DNA of 64,000 nucleotides, from the IMG/VR virus record IMGVR_UViG_3300050123_000025, positions 1 through 64,000 of that record; one strand, written 5' to 3'. Of this stretch, positions 45,441 to 54,567 are shown piece after piece. Each line of letters opens with the position of its first letter. The stretch's first letter is position 1. The position numbers and the translations under genes are program-made. This DNA comes from a virus. The notes beneath the pieces were generated by a model. That model had not been told where the DNA came from, ran no database searches, and saw only the letters and a list, made by a program, of their open reading frames with translations.

Positions 45441-48400
45441 ATGGGAAGTTATTTAGACGAAGCTATGCAGAGACATGGTGTGCCGGATAGAACAGATGAA
45501 ATAGCGGCGCAGCTGGCACAACAGCAGGCAGTACAACAGCAAGAATTAGCGCAACAATCCGAAGCCGCTAATCTCCAAAACAATGCTAATTTTAAACAGT
45601 TTGAGGCAAGTCAACCGGGGCCAATTGACACGAGTTTTAGTCATTTTGTGGCGCAAGAAAATCCAACCTTTGTGGCAGAACACCCTACACTGTCAAAGGC
45701 ACTAGCGACTCCCGGTTATGCCTTACAATCACTAGCCGACTTATTACCGCAACCAGTACAAAACTGGGCGAACCGTGCAGGACAATCTGGTGGCGAAGTA
45801 ATGACTTTGGTTGACAATCCGAACAAGGTTGATACGGGAAGTGGACTTGGTAATACTACCGCTGACTTGTTTGGTGGCTTAATGGGTTTTGTTGGCAATC
45901 CTACTCCCGGCGGGGTAGAAAGCGCAGGGGCTAAATTGTGGCAAGGTGGAGAGCAGGCGATTGGCAAAGTTTTTCCTAGAGTTCTTCCCAATGCCCCTAA
46001 GTTGGCGCAGGACGCATTGAAGATTACGGGAGCTACAATTCCTTATGAATTAACTAATGCCTATGTAAATAACCGTCCTATTAACCCTGCGGAGATGGGA
46101 ACGGCAGTGGGTGCGAATGTCTTATTGGCGGGGTTGACTCATGGAATAGGTAAACTCGGCAAGGGTGCCACTAGGGTAGAGCCTGCGGTTGACGGGGTGG
46201 CGCCTACCGCAATAGAAACACCAACAGTAAAGCCAGCAGCTCCTAGTTATATTGAACCGCCTAGTTTTACCAGCGTTGTTGAAGAAATGAAGCCCCGTAT
46301 AAATGAATTGATTACTCCGCCGCTGGAAAGCACAAAAGGGCTAGTTGATTATGTCCATGAGTATTTCGGTGGGCAAATGAGCAAAAACGAGATCCGCAAA
46401 GCTAGTTATGAAGAACTGACAGGCATTGCAGAGAATATAGCCACAGAACGCAAGAAAGATATTTATGGACTTCTGAAAACTGAGGGCGAGAAAAAAGGCT
46501 ATAACATTGACCAGTTGTATAAGTTGGAAACTGACCCAGCTTACAAGGCAGAGCATGATCGACTCGCGGAAGTGTCAGGGTTAAGCGATAATGTTCCTCT
46601 CGGAAAAGGTGCAAACCCCGATAGGTCAGTTGCCGCTGACATGGGAACACCATCGGCACAAATGACTGTTGGCTTGGGCAGGGGTGTGAACCCTACTTCA
46701 TCGCTTATACCGCAAAGACCGATTAGGGTGCCGGGGGCTACTCCTGACATTCCACTGGGAAAAATGGAAAGGGGCGTATCTGAAAATATACGAACTGATT
46801 TTAACCGTCCCCAAGAGATACGAGACAGTTACTCCACTAATCCTGAAATGTACGATCCTTTACGTAATGCCGACAGTCTAGCCAAGGCACAGGTAATATT
46901 TGATAAAGGACTAGAATCAGCAGCAACCGAACTGAATGGGCTTATAGATACTTACCAACCAGAAGCTGCACCATTAGTCAAGATGATTGCTGATCAATTG
47001 GTGGCTGATGGCAATATAGTAAGGGCAAGAGAATTGTTGTCTAATGCGGCAGTAAAGGCGACCGAAGCAGGACAATTCGGGCAGGCTTTCAGAATACTCC
47101 GAGATTCAGACCCAACAACTTTCCTCCAAACTATTGGCAAGCAATTAAAGAAGCTGAATAAGGAAGGCTTGGAATCTTACGGCAAAAAGTGGAAAGATTT
47201 TGACTTAACGCCCGAAGAATTGGACATGGTAAGTAAAATAGAACGCGGTAATCAACAGTCTTACGAATCAGCATTTGAAACCATAGGCTCAAGAATAGCC
47301 AATGAAATGCCGGCTGATGGATGGGAAAAAGTAAACGCATGGCGGCATATTAGTATGTTACTTAATCCCAAAACGCAAATTCGTAATGTTGGTGGCAATT
47401 TTATCATGATGGGGATGCGCAGAAGTGCCAAGCAGGTGTCAGCAGTGTTGCAAAATGTATTGTTAAAACCAGAGGAAAGGACGCAGGTATTCAAAATAAA
47501 CAGTGACTACAAACAGGCGGCTACAGCCCACTTTGAAGCTAATAAAAAAGATTTACTAAGCGGGGGCAACAAATATAACGAAGGTGTAAAACTTGGCATG
47601 TCTGACAAGAGAGTATTCGCAGACCATATAATACCTGATGCAGTTCCTTTGATTGGTGGGAAAAATGTTTCTCTAGAACCTGTTCGGAAATTCACTTACA
47701 AACTATTAGAGATGGGAGATACGCCGTTTTACAAAGATGCCTATATTAATAGGTTGGCATCATATGCCCAAGCAAGAGGCATAAAGGATTTTTCCAAATT
47801 GCCACAAGAAGCATTAGCTATTGCAAAGATGGAGGCAGAACAGGCAACGTACAAAGATGCTAGTATTATTGCGGATTTCATTAATAAGTCCAAAAATCCT
47901 AGTAAAAATGCAGGATTGGGAAGAAAGGCGGGTGCTTTGTTAACTGAGGCAGCTTTGCCTTTTACCAAGACCCCTATTAATATCATTGCGCGTGGTGTGC
48001 AGTATAGTCCGATCAGTATATTTACTAACATTTCTAAATGGAAATCGGCAGCAGGAATTGACGAATTAGCTAAAGGATTAACCGGTACAGGTATATTAGG
48101 ATTGGGGTATTTGTTGGCAAGCAAAGGGATACTAACGGGCAAGGCTTCAAGTGATCCCGACTTAAAAGCATATGATACAAACACTGGTAATTCGCCCTTT
48201 TCAATCATGGGTAAATTTACCTACGATTGGGCACAACCCTTCAGTGTTCCCCTATCAGTCGGCGTAGAAATCTATAATGCAGTAAAGGATAACCCACAAG
48301 ACACCGCGAAAATGAATAGCGTAATTGCAAATAACGATACTTCAAGGCTTCAACAAATGGCCTTAACGGCAGCAAATGGAATAATGGAAGGACTTAATGC

Positions 48401-49097
48401 TTCGGGCGATACAGTATTTAATATGTCTATTATGAAAGGTATAAAGACCTTGCTTGGTAGTGGTACAAAAGGATTTATGGAGGGTTTGGCGCAGTTACCG
48501 CAAGGTTATGCGACACAATTCATTCCTACGTTATCAAGCCAAATAGCTGGAGCAATTGATCCTCTCGTTAGAAATACTTATGTTCCCGGTAACCTACCTG
48601 CATCATTCAAAAACACCTTAATCTCGAAGATACCTATTGCAAGCAAAACCTTACAGCCTAAGCAAACGCCTTATGGTGAAAATATGAAGAAGATTGAGAA
48701 CCCATTAGGCCGGGCGTTCTCACAGTTCCTAAGCCCCGGTATTATCGCCAAGGATCAAGGGAATGTAAGCCCTAAGATAGATACCGAACTAAGGAGATTA
48801 AATGAATCGGGGTTAGTAAACCAGTTCCCGACGATGGTCCCGAACTATATTGAAAAAACCCAAACTCATCCAAAAATATCACTATCACCAGCAGAAACGA
48901 CACAATATCAACAACGAGTAGGCCAATTAACATTAACTGCTTTTGATAAACTTATGAACCAAGGGAAGTATATCAACGCTCATCAAGCAAAATTAAAATC
49001 CCCCGATGAAGTAAAGGCCGATTTATTAGCAACGGCAATCTCTGATTCAAAGGCAACGGCGAAGAAGGAGATGCTAAAAAGCAGAGGGTTGAAATAG
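45441..49097 (+). CDS. very large internal virion / DNA-ejection protein
   Basis: 1218 residues. The N-terminus is Gln-rich (QQQAVQQQELAQQS). Residues about 360-450 hold three copies of a short motif (PLGKGANP, GLGRGVNP, PLGKMERG). A long helical middle follows, with hydrophobic segments (KGLTGTGILGLGYLLASKG). HISMLLNPKTQIRNVGGNF resembles a block seen in large phage ejection proteins. Position at the end of the structural genes and size fit the protein that spans the envelope during DNA entry in podoviruses. No lytic transglycosylase motif was seen. Confidence 0.65.
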   Translation: MGSYLDEAMQRHGVPDRTDEIAAQLAQQQAVQQQELAQQSEAANLQNNANFKQFEASQPGPIDTSFSHFVAQENPTFVAEHPTLSKALATPGYALQSLADLLPQPVQNWANRAGQSGGEVMTLVDNPNKVDTGSGLGNTTADLFGGLMGFVGNPTPGGVESAGAKLWQGGEQAIGKVFPRVLPNAPKLAQDALKITGATIPYELTNAYVNNRPINPAEMGTAVGANVLLAGLTHGIGKLGKGATRVEPAVDGVAPTAIETPTVKPAAPSYIEPPSFTSVVEEMKPRINELITPPLESTKGLVDYVHEYFGGQMSKNEIRKASYEELTGIAENIATERKKDIYGLLKTEGEKKGYNIDQLYKLETDPAYKAEHDRLAEVSGLSDNVPLGKGANPDRSVAADMGTPSAQMTVGLGRGVNPTSSLIPQRPIRVPGATPDIPLGKMERGVSENIRTDFNRPQEIRDSYSTNPEMYDPLRNADSLAKAQVIFDKGLESAATELNGLIDTYQPEAAPLVKMIADQLVADGNIVRARELLSNAAVKATEAGQFGQAFRILRDSDPTTFLQTIGKQLKKLNKEGLESYGKKWKDFDLTPEELDMVSKIERGNQQSYESAFETIGSRIANEMPADGWEKVNAWRHISMLLNPKTQIRNVGGNFIMMGMRRSAKQVSAVLQNVLLKPEERTQVFKINSDYKQAATAHFEANKKDLLSGGNKYNEGVKLGMSDKRVFADHIIPDAVPLIGGKNVSLEPVRKFTYKLLEMGDTPFYKDAYINRLASYAQARGIKDFSKLPQEALAIAKMEAEQATYKDASIIADFINKSKNPSKNAGLGRKAGALLTEAALPFTKTPINIIARGVQYSPISIFTNISKWKSAAGIDELAKGLTGTGILGLGYLLASKGILTGKASSDPDLKAYDTNTGNSPFSIMGKFTYDWAQPFSVPLSVGVEIYNAVKDNPQDTAKMNSVIANNDTSRLQQMALTAANGIMEGLNASGDTVFNMSIMKGIKTLLGSGTKGFMEGLAQLPQGYATQFIPTLSSQIAGAIDPLVRNTYVPGNLPASFKNTLISKIPIASKTLQPKQTPYGENMKKIENPLGRAFSQFLSPGIIAKDQGNVSPKIDTELRRLNESGLVNQFPTMVPNYIEKTQTHPKISLSPAETTQYQQRVGQLTLTAFDKLMNQGKYINAHQAKLKSPDEVKADLLATAISDSKATAKKEMLKSRGLK

Positions 49098-49116
49098 TCC
49101 TCTGCTTCCTTATTTT
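49081..49116. terminator. bidirectional terminator
   Basis: GCAGAGG / CCTCTGC with an 11-nt loop starting in the last codons of the large gene. TTCCTTATTTT follows on the + strand and TTTTT on the - strand, so it serves both converging genes. Confidence 0.75.
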
Positions 49117-49415
49117 CAGTTATTCCCTTCATAATTATTATCATCTAGTTTCTTATGATATAAATCTTTAAAGAATTTTTCACTATTTCTGGTCTCTCTT
49201 TTGTTCCAATAATATTCTTCAAGGAATTTATTCGTACCTTGTATAATACTCACGGCAACAAGTACGCTAACGGCAATTGCAAATAGGATTATTAATATAT
49301 TCTGCCCTCCTGTCCCAATATAACCTAGGGCGAGAAGATATAATACAAAAACAATCCCTGCAAACCAATCTGTGGCATCTTGCCACCAATCCGTGACATT
49401 TTTCCAGTTAATCAT
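49116..49415 (-). CDS. two-helix membrane protein, opposite orientation
   Basis: 99 residues from the ATG at 49415 behind GAGGTGATGAAA. Two membrane helices (about 16-33 FAGIVFVLYLLALGYIG and 36-55 NILIILFAIAVSVLVAVSI), then a charged tail. It is the only leftward gene within the late region and has its own terminator, the usual form of a gene expressed from the prophage (for example superinfection exclusion). The role is not shown. Confidence 0.6.
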   Translation of the reverse strand: MINWKNVTDWWQDATDWFAGIVFVLYLLALGYIGTGGQNILIILFAIAVSVLVAVSIIQGTNKFLEEYYWNKRETRNSEKFFKDLYHKKLDDNNYEGNN

Positions 49416-49592
49416 TTTCATCACCTCGCGAATAGTATATGCCACTTTAGCGAAAAAAGCACGGGGGCGGTTAACACCGTCCCTTTTTCTATGGAAGTGC
49501 AGACAACCCCCAGGAAGGGAAAGCACTCACGATGCTAATTACGTCTGCAAGGCTAGTCTATCAAAAAACAATAAATTTTACCAGGAAAGGGC

Positions 49593-49856
49593 GTGTTGCG
49601 GTTGAGTTTTGAAGAAATTGCTGAAAGAAGGTTGAACGATCATGGTGAGCGGCTAAGGGCATTGGAGATTAAAGACGCCACGCAGAATGCGAAAATTGAT
49701 TCACTGTGTGAGAAGCTAGAGAAATTGTCCGATGACATAAAGGCTTTGGTAGAATTTATGAAGGCTATCCTTTGGAAAACCATCGGCGGTATGGGCGGGT
49801 TGCTGGTTATATTTCTAGGGTTCTTCGTCTGGTATGTTCAGAACTTAGCAAAGTGA
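49593..49856 (+). CDS. XhlA-like lysis-associated membrane protein
   Basis: 87 residues; GTG start behind AGGAAAGGGC (TTG nine bases later also possible). A coiled-coil (ERLRALEIKDATQNAKIDSL ... LEKLSDDIKALVEFM) precedes one C-terminal membrane helix (MGGLLVIFLGFFVWYVQ), the layout of XhlA/haemolysin-type proteins that aid holins. First gene of the lysis cassette. Confidence 0.7.
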   Translation: MLRLSFEEIAERRLNDHGERLRALEIKDATQNAKIDSLCEKLEKLSDDIKALVEFMKAILWKTIGGMGGLLVIFLGFFVWYVQNLAK

Positions 49857-49867
49857 GGGAGGTAAAT

Positions 49868-50851
49868 ATGGATTATAAATTTGGTTCAATCCAATCCCCG
49901 GTAGATTACCGGGATTTTTTGTATAGGGCGATATTTGATACACAAGTATTACCCCGCAAGTTCAGTCGCCGGTCTGAAATGGGGCCGGTTCGCAACCAAG
50001 GCAGTTTTGGATCTTGCGTAGCATTTGCCAGTGCAGGGGTCAAAGACAGTCAAGAGCGCAGGGAATACGGCGCAAACATTCAGACTAGCCCTTTGTATAT
50101 CTACAAGCGGTGCAAGGAGCAGGACGGCATACCAATACAAGAGGGGACTTATCCAAGGACGGCAATGAAGGTATTGACTGACTTGGGAGTGTGTCCAGAG
50201 GAAGTATTTCCTTACAGATTAATGAGTTGGCCCACGATGCCAAGCGTGCCTGCTGATGCTGATAAGAGGGCTGCTGTCTACAAGATAGGAGCCTATGCTC
50301 GCATCGGTACAGTGGACGAAATCAAACAGGCCATATTTAAGGACGGGCCGGTATTGGGCGCAGTATTGGTCTGTGACAGTTTTATTAATGCGAAGGGTGG
50401 GTTCATACCTATGCCCGGCAGCATGGGTCGTGATAACATTTGTGGCGGTCATGCCATTTGTGTTACTGGCTATGATGATGACCTGCAATATGATGGGCAT
50501 ACTGGCTACTTGGAGTTTAGAAATAGTTGGGGCGACGGCTGGGGCAATGGGGGCTATGGTTATATTTCTTATGATTTTGTTAATTATAGAGATTCCATTG
50601 GTATGCCATATTGGCAGGAATCGTGGAGTAGTATCGATATCGTTCTACCGTCTATAGCTTGCAAAGAAGGATGGCTGTATATAGGTAAAACTGATGCCAT
50701 ACTTGATGGAGCATTGACACAACTAGACCAAGCACCCTTTGTCGATCCAGATAGTAACCGGACATTAGTACCCATGCGGTTCATGGCTGAACACATGGGT
50801 TATAAGGTGGATTGGGATGGAACTAATCAGTCAATTCACTTCTACCGGTAG
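49868..50851 (+). CDS. papain-like (C1-type) cysteine protease with C-terminal copper-amine-oxidase-N-like module
   Basis: 327 residues from the ATG at 49868 (GAGGGAGGTAAAT). The active site is complete: NQGSFGSCVAFAS (Gln and Cys, about 38-50), GGHAICVTGYDDD (His, about 194) and FRNSWGDGWG (Asn, about 218). The last 70 residues (TLVPMRFMAEHMGYKVDWDG) are a wall-protein-type module also present in the amidase next door. C1 proteases are rare in phages. By position it may help lysis or trim surface proteins; no signal peptide is visible. Confidence 0.8.
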   Translation: MDYKFGSIQSPVDYRDFLYRAIFDTQVLPRKFSRRSEMGPVRNQGSFGSCVAFASAGVKDSQERREYGANIQTSPLYIYKRCKEQDGIPIQEGTYPRTAMKVLTDLGVCPEEVFPYRLMSWPTMPSVPADADKRAAVYKIGAYARIGTVDEIKQAIFKDGPVLGAVLVCDSFINAKGGFIPMPGSMGRDNICGGHAICVTGYDDDLQYDGHTGYLEFRNSWGDGWGNGGYGYISYDFVNYRDSIGMPYWQESWSSIDIVLPSIACKEGWLYIGKTDAILDGALTQLDQAPFVDPDSNRTLVPMRFMAEHMGYKVDWDGTNQSIHFYR

Positions 50852-50861
50852 GGAGGCAGAT

Positions 50862-51434
50862 ATGAATAAAACATTTATACTCCTGCATCACTCGGCAACA
50901 TGGGATGATAAAACTAAAAGGGATTTTGACGCTATTAAGGCCGGGCATATTGCTATTGGTGATCGAGACATAGGCTATCACTGGGTTATTGAGTTTGTTG
51001 ATGGACAATTGGTAGTTGAACAGGGTAGGCAGGAAACAGATAGCGCAGCGGCCTGTCCGGGCAAGAACTTTGACGCTATCCATGTTTGTCTAATAGGCAA
51101 CTTTGAAGAATCCACGCCTACAGAAGAGCAATATCAGGCTGTAGCCGACAAGTGCAAGGACATAATGACCCGCTGGCCTATAACTACAATCGGGAGGCAT
51201 AAGGACTATTACGCCACTGCCTGTCCGGGTGCTAACTTCGATGTTGAGCACGTGAAGGAATTAATGAAAGGAGGAGATGAAGTGCTGACTGATATAAAAG
51301 TAATCGTCAAGGGGCAGGAGTTAACCGGCAAGTTGATTGACAATGTGACCTATGCACCGGCTAGGGCGTTGGTGGATTTACTGAACTATCAGGTGAGCTA
51401 TGATGCGACTGACAAGGTTGTAAATATTAAATAA
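50862..51434 (+). CDS. N-acetylmuramoyl-L-alanine amidase (endolysin)
   Basis: 190 residues from the ATG at 50862 (GGGAGGCAGAT). LLHHSAT, GYHWVIEF, HVCLIGNF and GRHKDYYATACPG hold the zinc ligands and catalytic residues of the Amidase_2/PGRP fold. The C-terminal 50 residues (VKGQELTGKLIDNVTYAPAR) are the same wall module found in the protease. Cuts the peptide from muramic acid. Between the protease and holin genes. Confidence 0.88.
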   Translation: MNKTFILLHHSATWDDKTKRDFDAIKAGHIAIGDRDIGYHWVIEFVDGQLVVEQGRQETDSAAACPGKNFDAIHVCLIGNFEESTPTEEQYQAVADKCKDIMTRWPITTIGRHKDYYATACPGANFDVEHVKELMKGGDEVLTDIKVIVKGQELTGKLIDNVTYAPARALVDLLNYQVSYDATDKVVNIK

Positions 51435-51447
51435 GGGAGGTTTTAAG

Positions 51448-51633
51448 ATGGTTGAAAAACTAGGTGGCACTAGGGCAATATTGGCATATGCGCTAGTTGG
51501 CGCGTTTATTGCGGGCTGTTTTGTTACCGGTATGTCTGATGTAAAATTTACGGCATTGGGAACGCTGGCGACAACCGGAGTAGTATTTTATTTCTCTAAC
51601 AAGGCTACGCTAGATAAACCAGTAGACAAGTAA
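51448..51633 (+). CDS. holin-like protein
   Basis: 61 residues with two hydrophobic segments (about 9-28 AILAYALVGAFIAGCFVTG and 33-50 FTALGTLATTGVVFYF) and a charged tail, typical of class II holins. Last gene of the lysis cassette, followed by a strong terminator. RBS GGGAGGTTTTAAG. Confidence 0.7.
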   Translation: MVEKLGGTRAILAYALVGAFIAGCFVTGMSDVKFTALGTLATTGVVFYFSNKATLDKPVDK

Positions 51634-51648
51634 TACTCATAGCGGATT

Positions 51649-51688
51649 ACTCCCCGGTTAGGTGTTTGTGCCTGCCGGGGAGTTTTTT
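51649..51688 (+). terminator. late-operon terminator
   Basis: ACTCCCCGG / CCGGGGAGT (9 bp) followed by TTTTTT ends the rightward late transcript. Confidence 0.85.
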
Positions 51689-51712
51689 GCGTCTAGGGGT
51701 TAAAATGTCTCC

Positions 51713-52261
51713 TTAAGCTACCTTCTCTTTCAATTGCTTCATGCAATATCCAAATTGCTCTTTGCTAATCCGTATGACCGGGTGTAGGCTTACAACAGCT
51801 TCTTTGCCAATCCATTTAGCTGATCCACTCGTTAACCGCATTTTGTCTCCCACCTGCTGCCATGTCCGCTTTCGGAAGTAAAATTCCGTCACGCAAATTA
51901 ATTGTTCCTCTGTCAAGCATATTAATCCCATAGCAATTTTCTCTACCACGTCCCCTATGTTAGCTATTTCTAAGATGAGTTCTCTTATGAGGTTGCCATA
52001 TTCGGTGTCTACAATCTTCTTGTAATTCGCTATGATATTAGTGTCCTTCGCTCCGGGCGATGGTGCGCAACCTGGCATATCTGTCAATACCCTATTGCCA
52101 AGAGAAAGGGCATAGAGGATATCGGCTTTGTTGCCTAACATGCCCTCTTTGCCCCTTGTGCAGACTGTTTGTAATTCTATTTGTAGGTTGCCCAACAATG
52201 ACCTTAGCATCGGGTATTTTGCCAGCAGGACTTTTAGTTCTGGCGGTGATATGTTGTCCAA
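51713..52261 (-). CDS. late regulator with sigma region-4-like helix-turn-helix
   Basis: 182 residues from a TTG at 52261 (AAAGGAGGTATAAC). The last 60 residues, LTEEQLICVTEFYFRKRTW then QQVGDKMRLTSGSAKW, form a helix-turn-helix like sigma region 4 and the phage ArpU/RinA-type late activators. Last gene of the replication operon, next to the end of the late operon, the usual place of such a regulator. Might work with or instead of the sigma factor at 58815. Confidence 0.6.
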   Translation of the reverse strand: MDNISPPELKVLLAKYPMLRSLLGNLQIELQTVCTRGKEGMLGNKADILYALSLGNRVLTDMPGCAPSPGAKDTNIIANYKKIVDTEYGNLIRELILEIANIGDVVEKIAMGLICLTEEQLICVTEFYFRKRTWQQVGDKMRLTSGSAKWIGKEAVVSLHPVIRISKEQFGYCMKQLKEKVA

Positions 52262-52262
52262 G

Positions 52263-52712
52263 TTATACCTCCTTTGTGGCAACGCCCTTTGCTGTATCCG
52301 TTGCTCCACTAATTGCCCTATGATACCTTTCTATTCGGTTAATGCTCCGCTCCTCGCTGAAACCTTCGGGTGCCTTCTCTTCTTCCACCCGCAACACGTA
52401 CTTGTCGCCATCCCTAGTTACTTCGTTATTGTCATAGGTGAATTTGTCAGGATCGCAGTCAAATAGGATAAATTCACACGGGTTAAAACAGAAACCCAAT
52501 GCCTTGTCCGTGCCCATGACCTTTCGCAATTCTGTTGATGTTCGCCTTAACCGATTGTTGTACAGGTTTTCAAAAATGGTATTCATTTCCTCTGGTGGAA
52601 TATCCATTTGCTTGACAATATCCATGGCTCCCGTGTAATGACCAAGTTGGAACACAAATGGCGCGAGTTCTTTTGTTACTTCAATTCGGCCACACTCTGG
52701 TATAATTCTCAT
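52263..52712 (-). CDS. hypothetical protein
   Basis: 149 residues; ATG overlaps the upstream stop (ATGA) behind GAGGAATTTAGTG. LGHYTGAMDIVKQMDIPPEEM and CFNPCEFILFDCDPD are notable. Not recognised. Confidence 0.6.
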   Translation of the reverse strand: MRIIPECGRIEVTKELAPFVFQLGHYTGAMDIVKQMDIPPEEMNTIFENLYNNRLRRTSTELRKVMGTDKALGFCFNPCEFILFDCDPDKFTYDNNEVTRDGDKYVLRVEEEKAPEGFSEERSINRIERYHRAISGATDTAKGVATKEV

Positions 52713-53044
52713 ATCACTAAATTCCTCGCTTTCATTTCATAATGTTCCTTCAAACAGGCAATGCACCCGCCTTTCTTCAAGTTCTCCGGTGTGCATGGAG
52801 TCTCTAGCGGGCAGAAGTCTTTACTCTCCATGTCCTGTACTAACATTTCAAACATTAAGCAGATGATCTTACCACCCTCTTTAATCCACTCTAAATACAT
52901 AAGTCCGTCCGATAACTCCTGTGCTAGGTGTTCTAATCGGTAGTTAACGTCGCCGTGGTTGTCCTCAAGGATAACGCCGTATTTCAGCACGCCCTTGGCT
53001 TCCTGACTGCGGAATCGGTTGATTATTCGGTCTAGGTAGCGCAT
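52709..53044 (-). CDS. MazG-like or small zinc-containing protein
   Basis: 111 residues. LKYGVILEDN and YRLEHLAQELSDGLMYLEW resemble MazG-type pyrophosphohydrolases (the E-x-x-E/D helix), and the C-terminus has CPLETPC ... CIACL. RBS GAGAGGAAGGAATCTTA. Tentative nucleotide-metabolism role. Confidence 0.5.
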   Translation of the reverse strand: MRYLDRIINRFRSQEAKGVLKYGVILEDNHGDVNYRLEHLAQELSDGLMYLEWIKEGGKIICLMFEMLVQDMESKDFCPLETPCTPENLKKGGCIACLKEHYEMKARNLVI

Positions 53045-53154
53045 TAAGATTCCTTCCTCTCTGTATAATCACAACCCGGAAAAGGGCACATATAACATTC
53101 ATAAAAATTACTCCATATTAATACTGAATCACAAATAGGGCAATGCTTTTCCAT
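53044..53154 (-). CDS. 36-residue zinc-binding peptide
   Basis: MEKHCPICDSVLIW and CYMCPFPGC give two Cys pairs, with GGAGGGATAGGA before the ATG. Its TAA overlaps the next ATG. Too short for a wider annotation. Confidence 0.55.
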   Translation of the reverse strand: MEKHCPICDSVLIWSNFYECYMCPFPGCDYTERKES

Positions 53155-53156
53155 TC

Positions 53157-53600
53157 CTATCCCTCCATCCTTCTCTTCGGTGAATACTCGTAGATCCCAA
53201 TCTGAAAGTATCCAACGTCGCTGACAACTTTTAAATAGTCCTTTGCCGGCACGTCTTTAATCATCCACTCAATCACCTTGTAAACCATTGTATTAGCGGT
53301 TCTCAGTGCGCCCAAAACAAAGGACGGTCTATTCCGTAAACCGTCCCACTCGTCTATGATGTTCTGTAAGCTCTGTGTAACTGCCGATAGCATGATTACC
53401 GCGTCCCTGTCCTGCTTATTTAAATAGGTTATGACTTTCGGCTTCCTGCGATTCTGCTTGTTCTTGGCATTGGTGTCCCTGTCCTCGACCTGCTTGTTGA
53501 AGCAGATTTTTAATATATCATCCTCGGTGACTGTCCCATATTCTTGCCGATGGACTGCGATTTCATTTCGGGCTTCTAGTATTTCTCGGATTGTTGGCAT
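53157..53600 (-). CDS. hypothetical protein
   Basis: 147 residues, RBS GGAGGAGACCC. Basic first half (KNKQNRRKPKVITYLNKQD) and helical second half. Overlaps the upstream gene by 38 bases. Not recognised. Confidence 0.6.
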   Translation of the reverse strand: MPTIREILEARNEIAVHRQEYGTVTEDDILKICFNKQVEDRDTNAKNKQNRRKPKVITYLNKQDRDAVIMLSAVTQSLQNIIDEWDGLRNRPSFVLGALRTANTMVYKVIEWMIKDVPAKDYLKVVSDVGYFQIGIYEYSPKRRMEG

Positions 53601-53874
53601 GGGTCTCCTCCTTTGGCCTGATTGACCTATAGACTTCGATGATTTTCAATATTCTCTCGCTTGGCCTTGACGCATTGGCTTCTTTCCATAAAATATCTTC
53701 TTCCACCAAGTCAATCAACAAATCCCTGTCGTCGCGTTCTGCTGGGCTAGATACCACCATCTGATTAATTTCCTCTTGCAACAGTTGATTATTCCATTCG
53801 AGTTCCTTGTTGATATCAAGTAGGTTGTCTATTGAATGTTTTAATTTCGACATATACAGTTCATCTTCAAGCAT
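53563..53874 (-). CDS. hypothetical coiled-coil protein
   Basis: 103 residues from the ATG at 53874 (AAGG ten bases before). Helical with a coiled coil (LLDINKELEWNNQLLQEEI). The C-terminus overlaps the next gene. Not recognised. Confidence 0.5.
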   Translation of the reverse strand: MLEDELYMSKLKHSIDNLLDINKELEWNNQLLQEEINQMVVSSPAERDDRDLLIDLVEEDILWKEANASRPSERILKIIEVYRSIRPKEETHANNPRNTRSPK

Positions 53875-54034
53875 TGGAGTCACCGGCCTTGCGGGGAGGA
53901 CACCATGCGGGGGAAGTTTTAATATCCTTTATCATGCGTTTTTTGTTGGCATCTTGATGTTTGCAAAACCATTTGTCTTTTTGAATAGTTGCTTCATAAC
54001 AAAACTCGCACTCCTTACACTTTGGTACTGGCAT
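53867..54034 (-). CDS. small cysteine-rich protein
   Basis: 55 residues: CKECEFCYEA, WFCKHQ and WCPPRK give six Cys and one His, a plausible zinc site. ATG overlaps the upstream TGA. RBS GGCAGGTGAGAAGTG. Confidence 0.55.
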   Translation of the reverse strand: MPVPKCKECEFCYEATIQKDKWFCKHQDANKKRMIKDIKTSPAWCPPRKAGDSNA

Positions 54035-54312
54035 CACTTCTCACCTGCCTTGGCTTGGGCTAGAAAATAATCACATTTACATTCTGGACATTCCCTGTAT
54101 TCGTCGATTATACAGGGCAAATCGTCATGTTTTAATTTACCATAGGGACATTCAGAATCAGTTTGAGAAAATAATTCCAACGCCCGCCTGTACCATTCCT
54201 CGCGTGTCAACCCAGGAGTTTCTCTGGCGTGTATCATGTCCTGCGTCAATTCCTCTAATTCCCAATTCATATAGTGGACATCCTTATCAAATTTTATTAC
54301 AGCTTTAACCAT
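54034..54312 (-). CDS. hypothetical protein with C-terminal Cys motif
   Basis: 92 residues, RBS GAGGAGGGAGAAATATA. NWELEELTQDMIHARETPG and a tail with CPYGKL ... CPECKC. Not recognised. Confidence 0.55.
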   Translation of the reverse strand: MVKAVIKFDKDVHYMNWELEELTQDMIHARETPGLTREEWYRRALELFSQTDSECPYGKLKHDDLPCIIDEYRECPECKCDYFLAQAKAGEK

Positions 54313-54348
54313 TATATTTCTCCCTCCTCTTCTCCAAATGATAATTTA

Positions 54349-54567
54349 TTATAATAATTTCTCATGGGCTAGTTCTGTCTCCAGCCGTCCGATTCTTGCG
54401 GACAAGTAATATCCTTCCTCTAAGATTTGGTTGTGGTCGCGCAGGTATTGGTGCATTTTATATGCCCGGCATAGAGAACAAAATCCTTTTTTTGTGCTGG
54501 AAATAGCTGTTTCCAATAAGTCACAGTCAATGGACTTACAAAAGTCTAATGTTTTATAGGCTTGCAT
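54349..54567 (-). CDS. small hypothetical protein
   Basis: 72 residues from the ATG at 54567 (AAAGGAGAGAAA). Helical with Cys at FCKSIDCD and FCSLC. Overlaps the end of the gene upstream in another frame. Not recognised. Confidence 0.5.
   Translation of the reverse strand: MQAYKTLDFCKSIDCDLLETAISSTKKGFCSLCRAYKMHQYLRDHNQILEEGYYLSARIGRLETELAHEKLL

Noticed and set aside
49868-50851. Longer protease reading frame starting near 49772
   Set aside because: It would overlap the XhlA-like gene, and the strong RBS GAGGGAGG points to the ATG at 49868.
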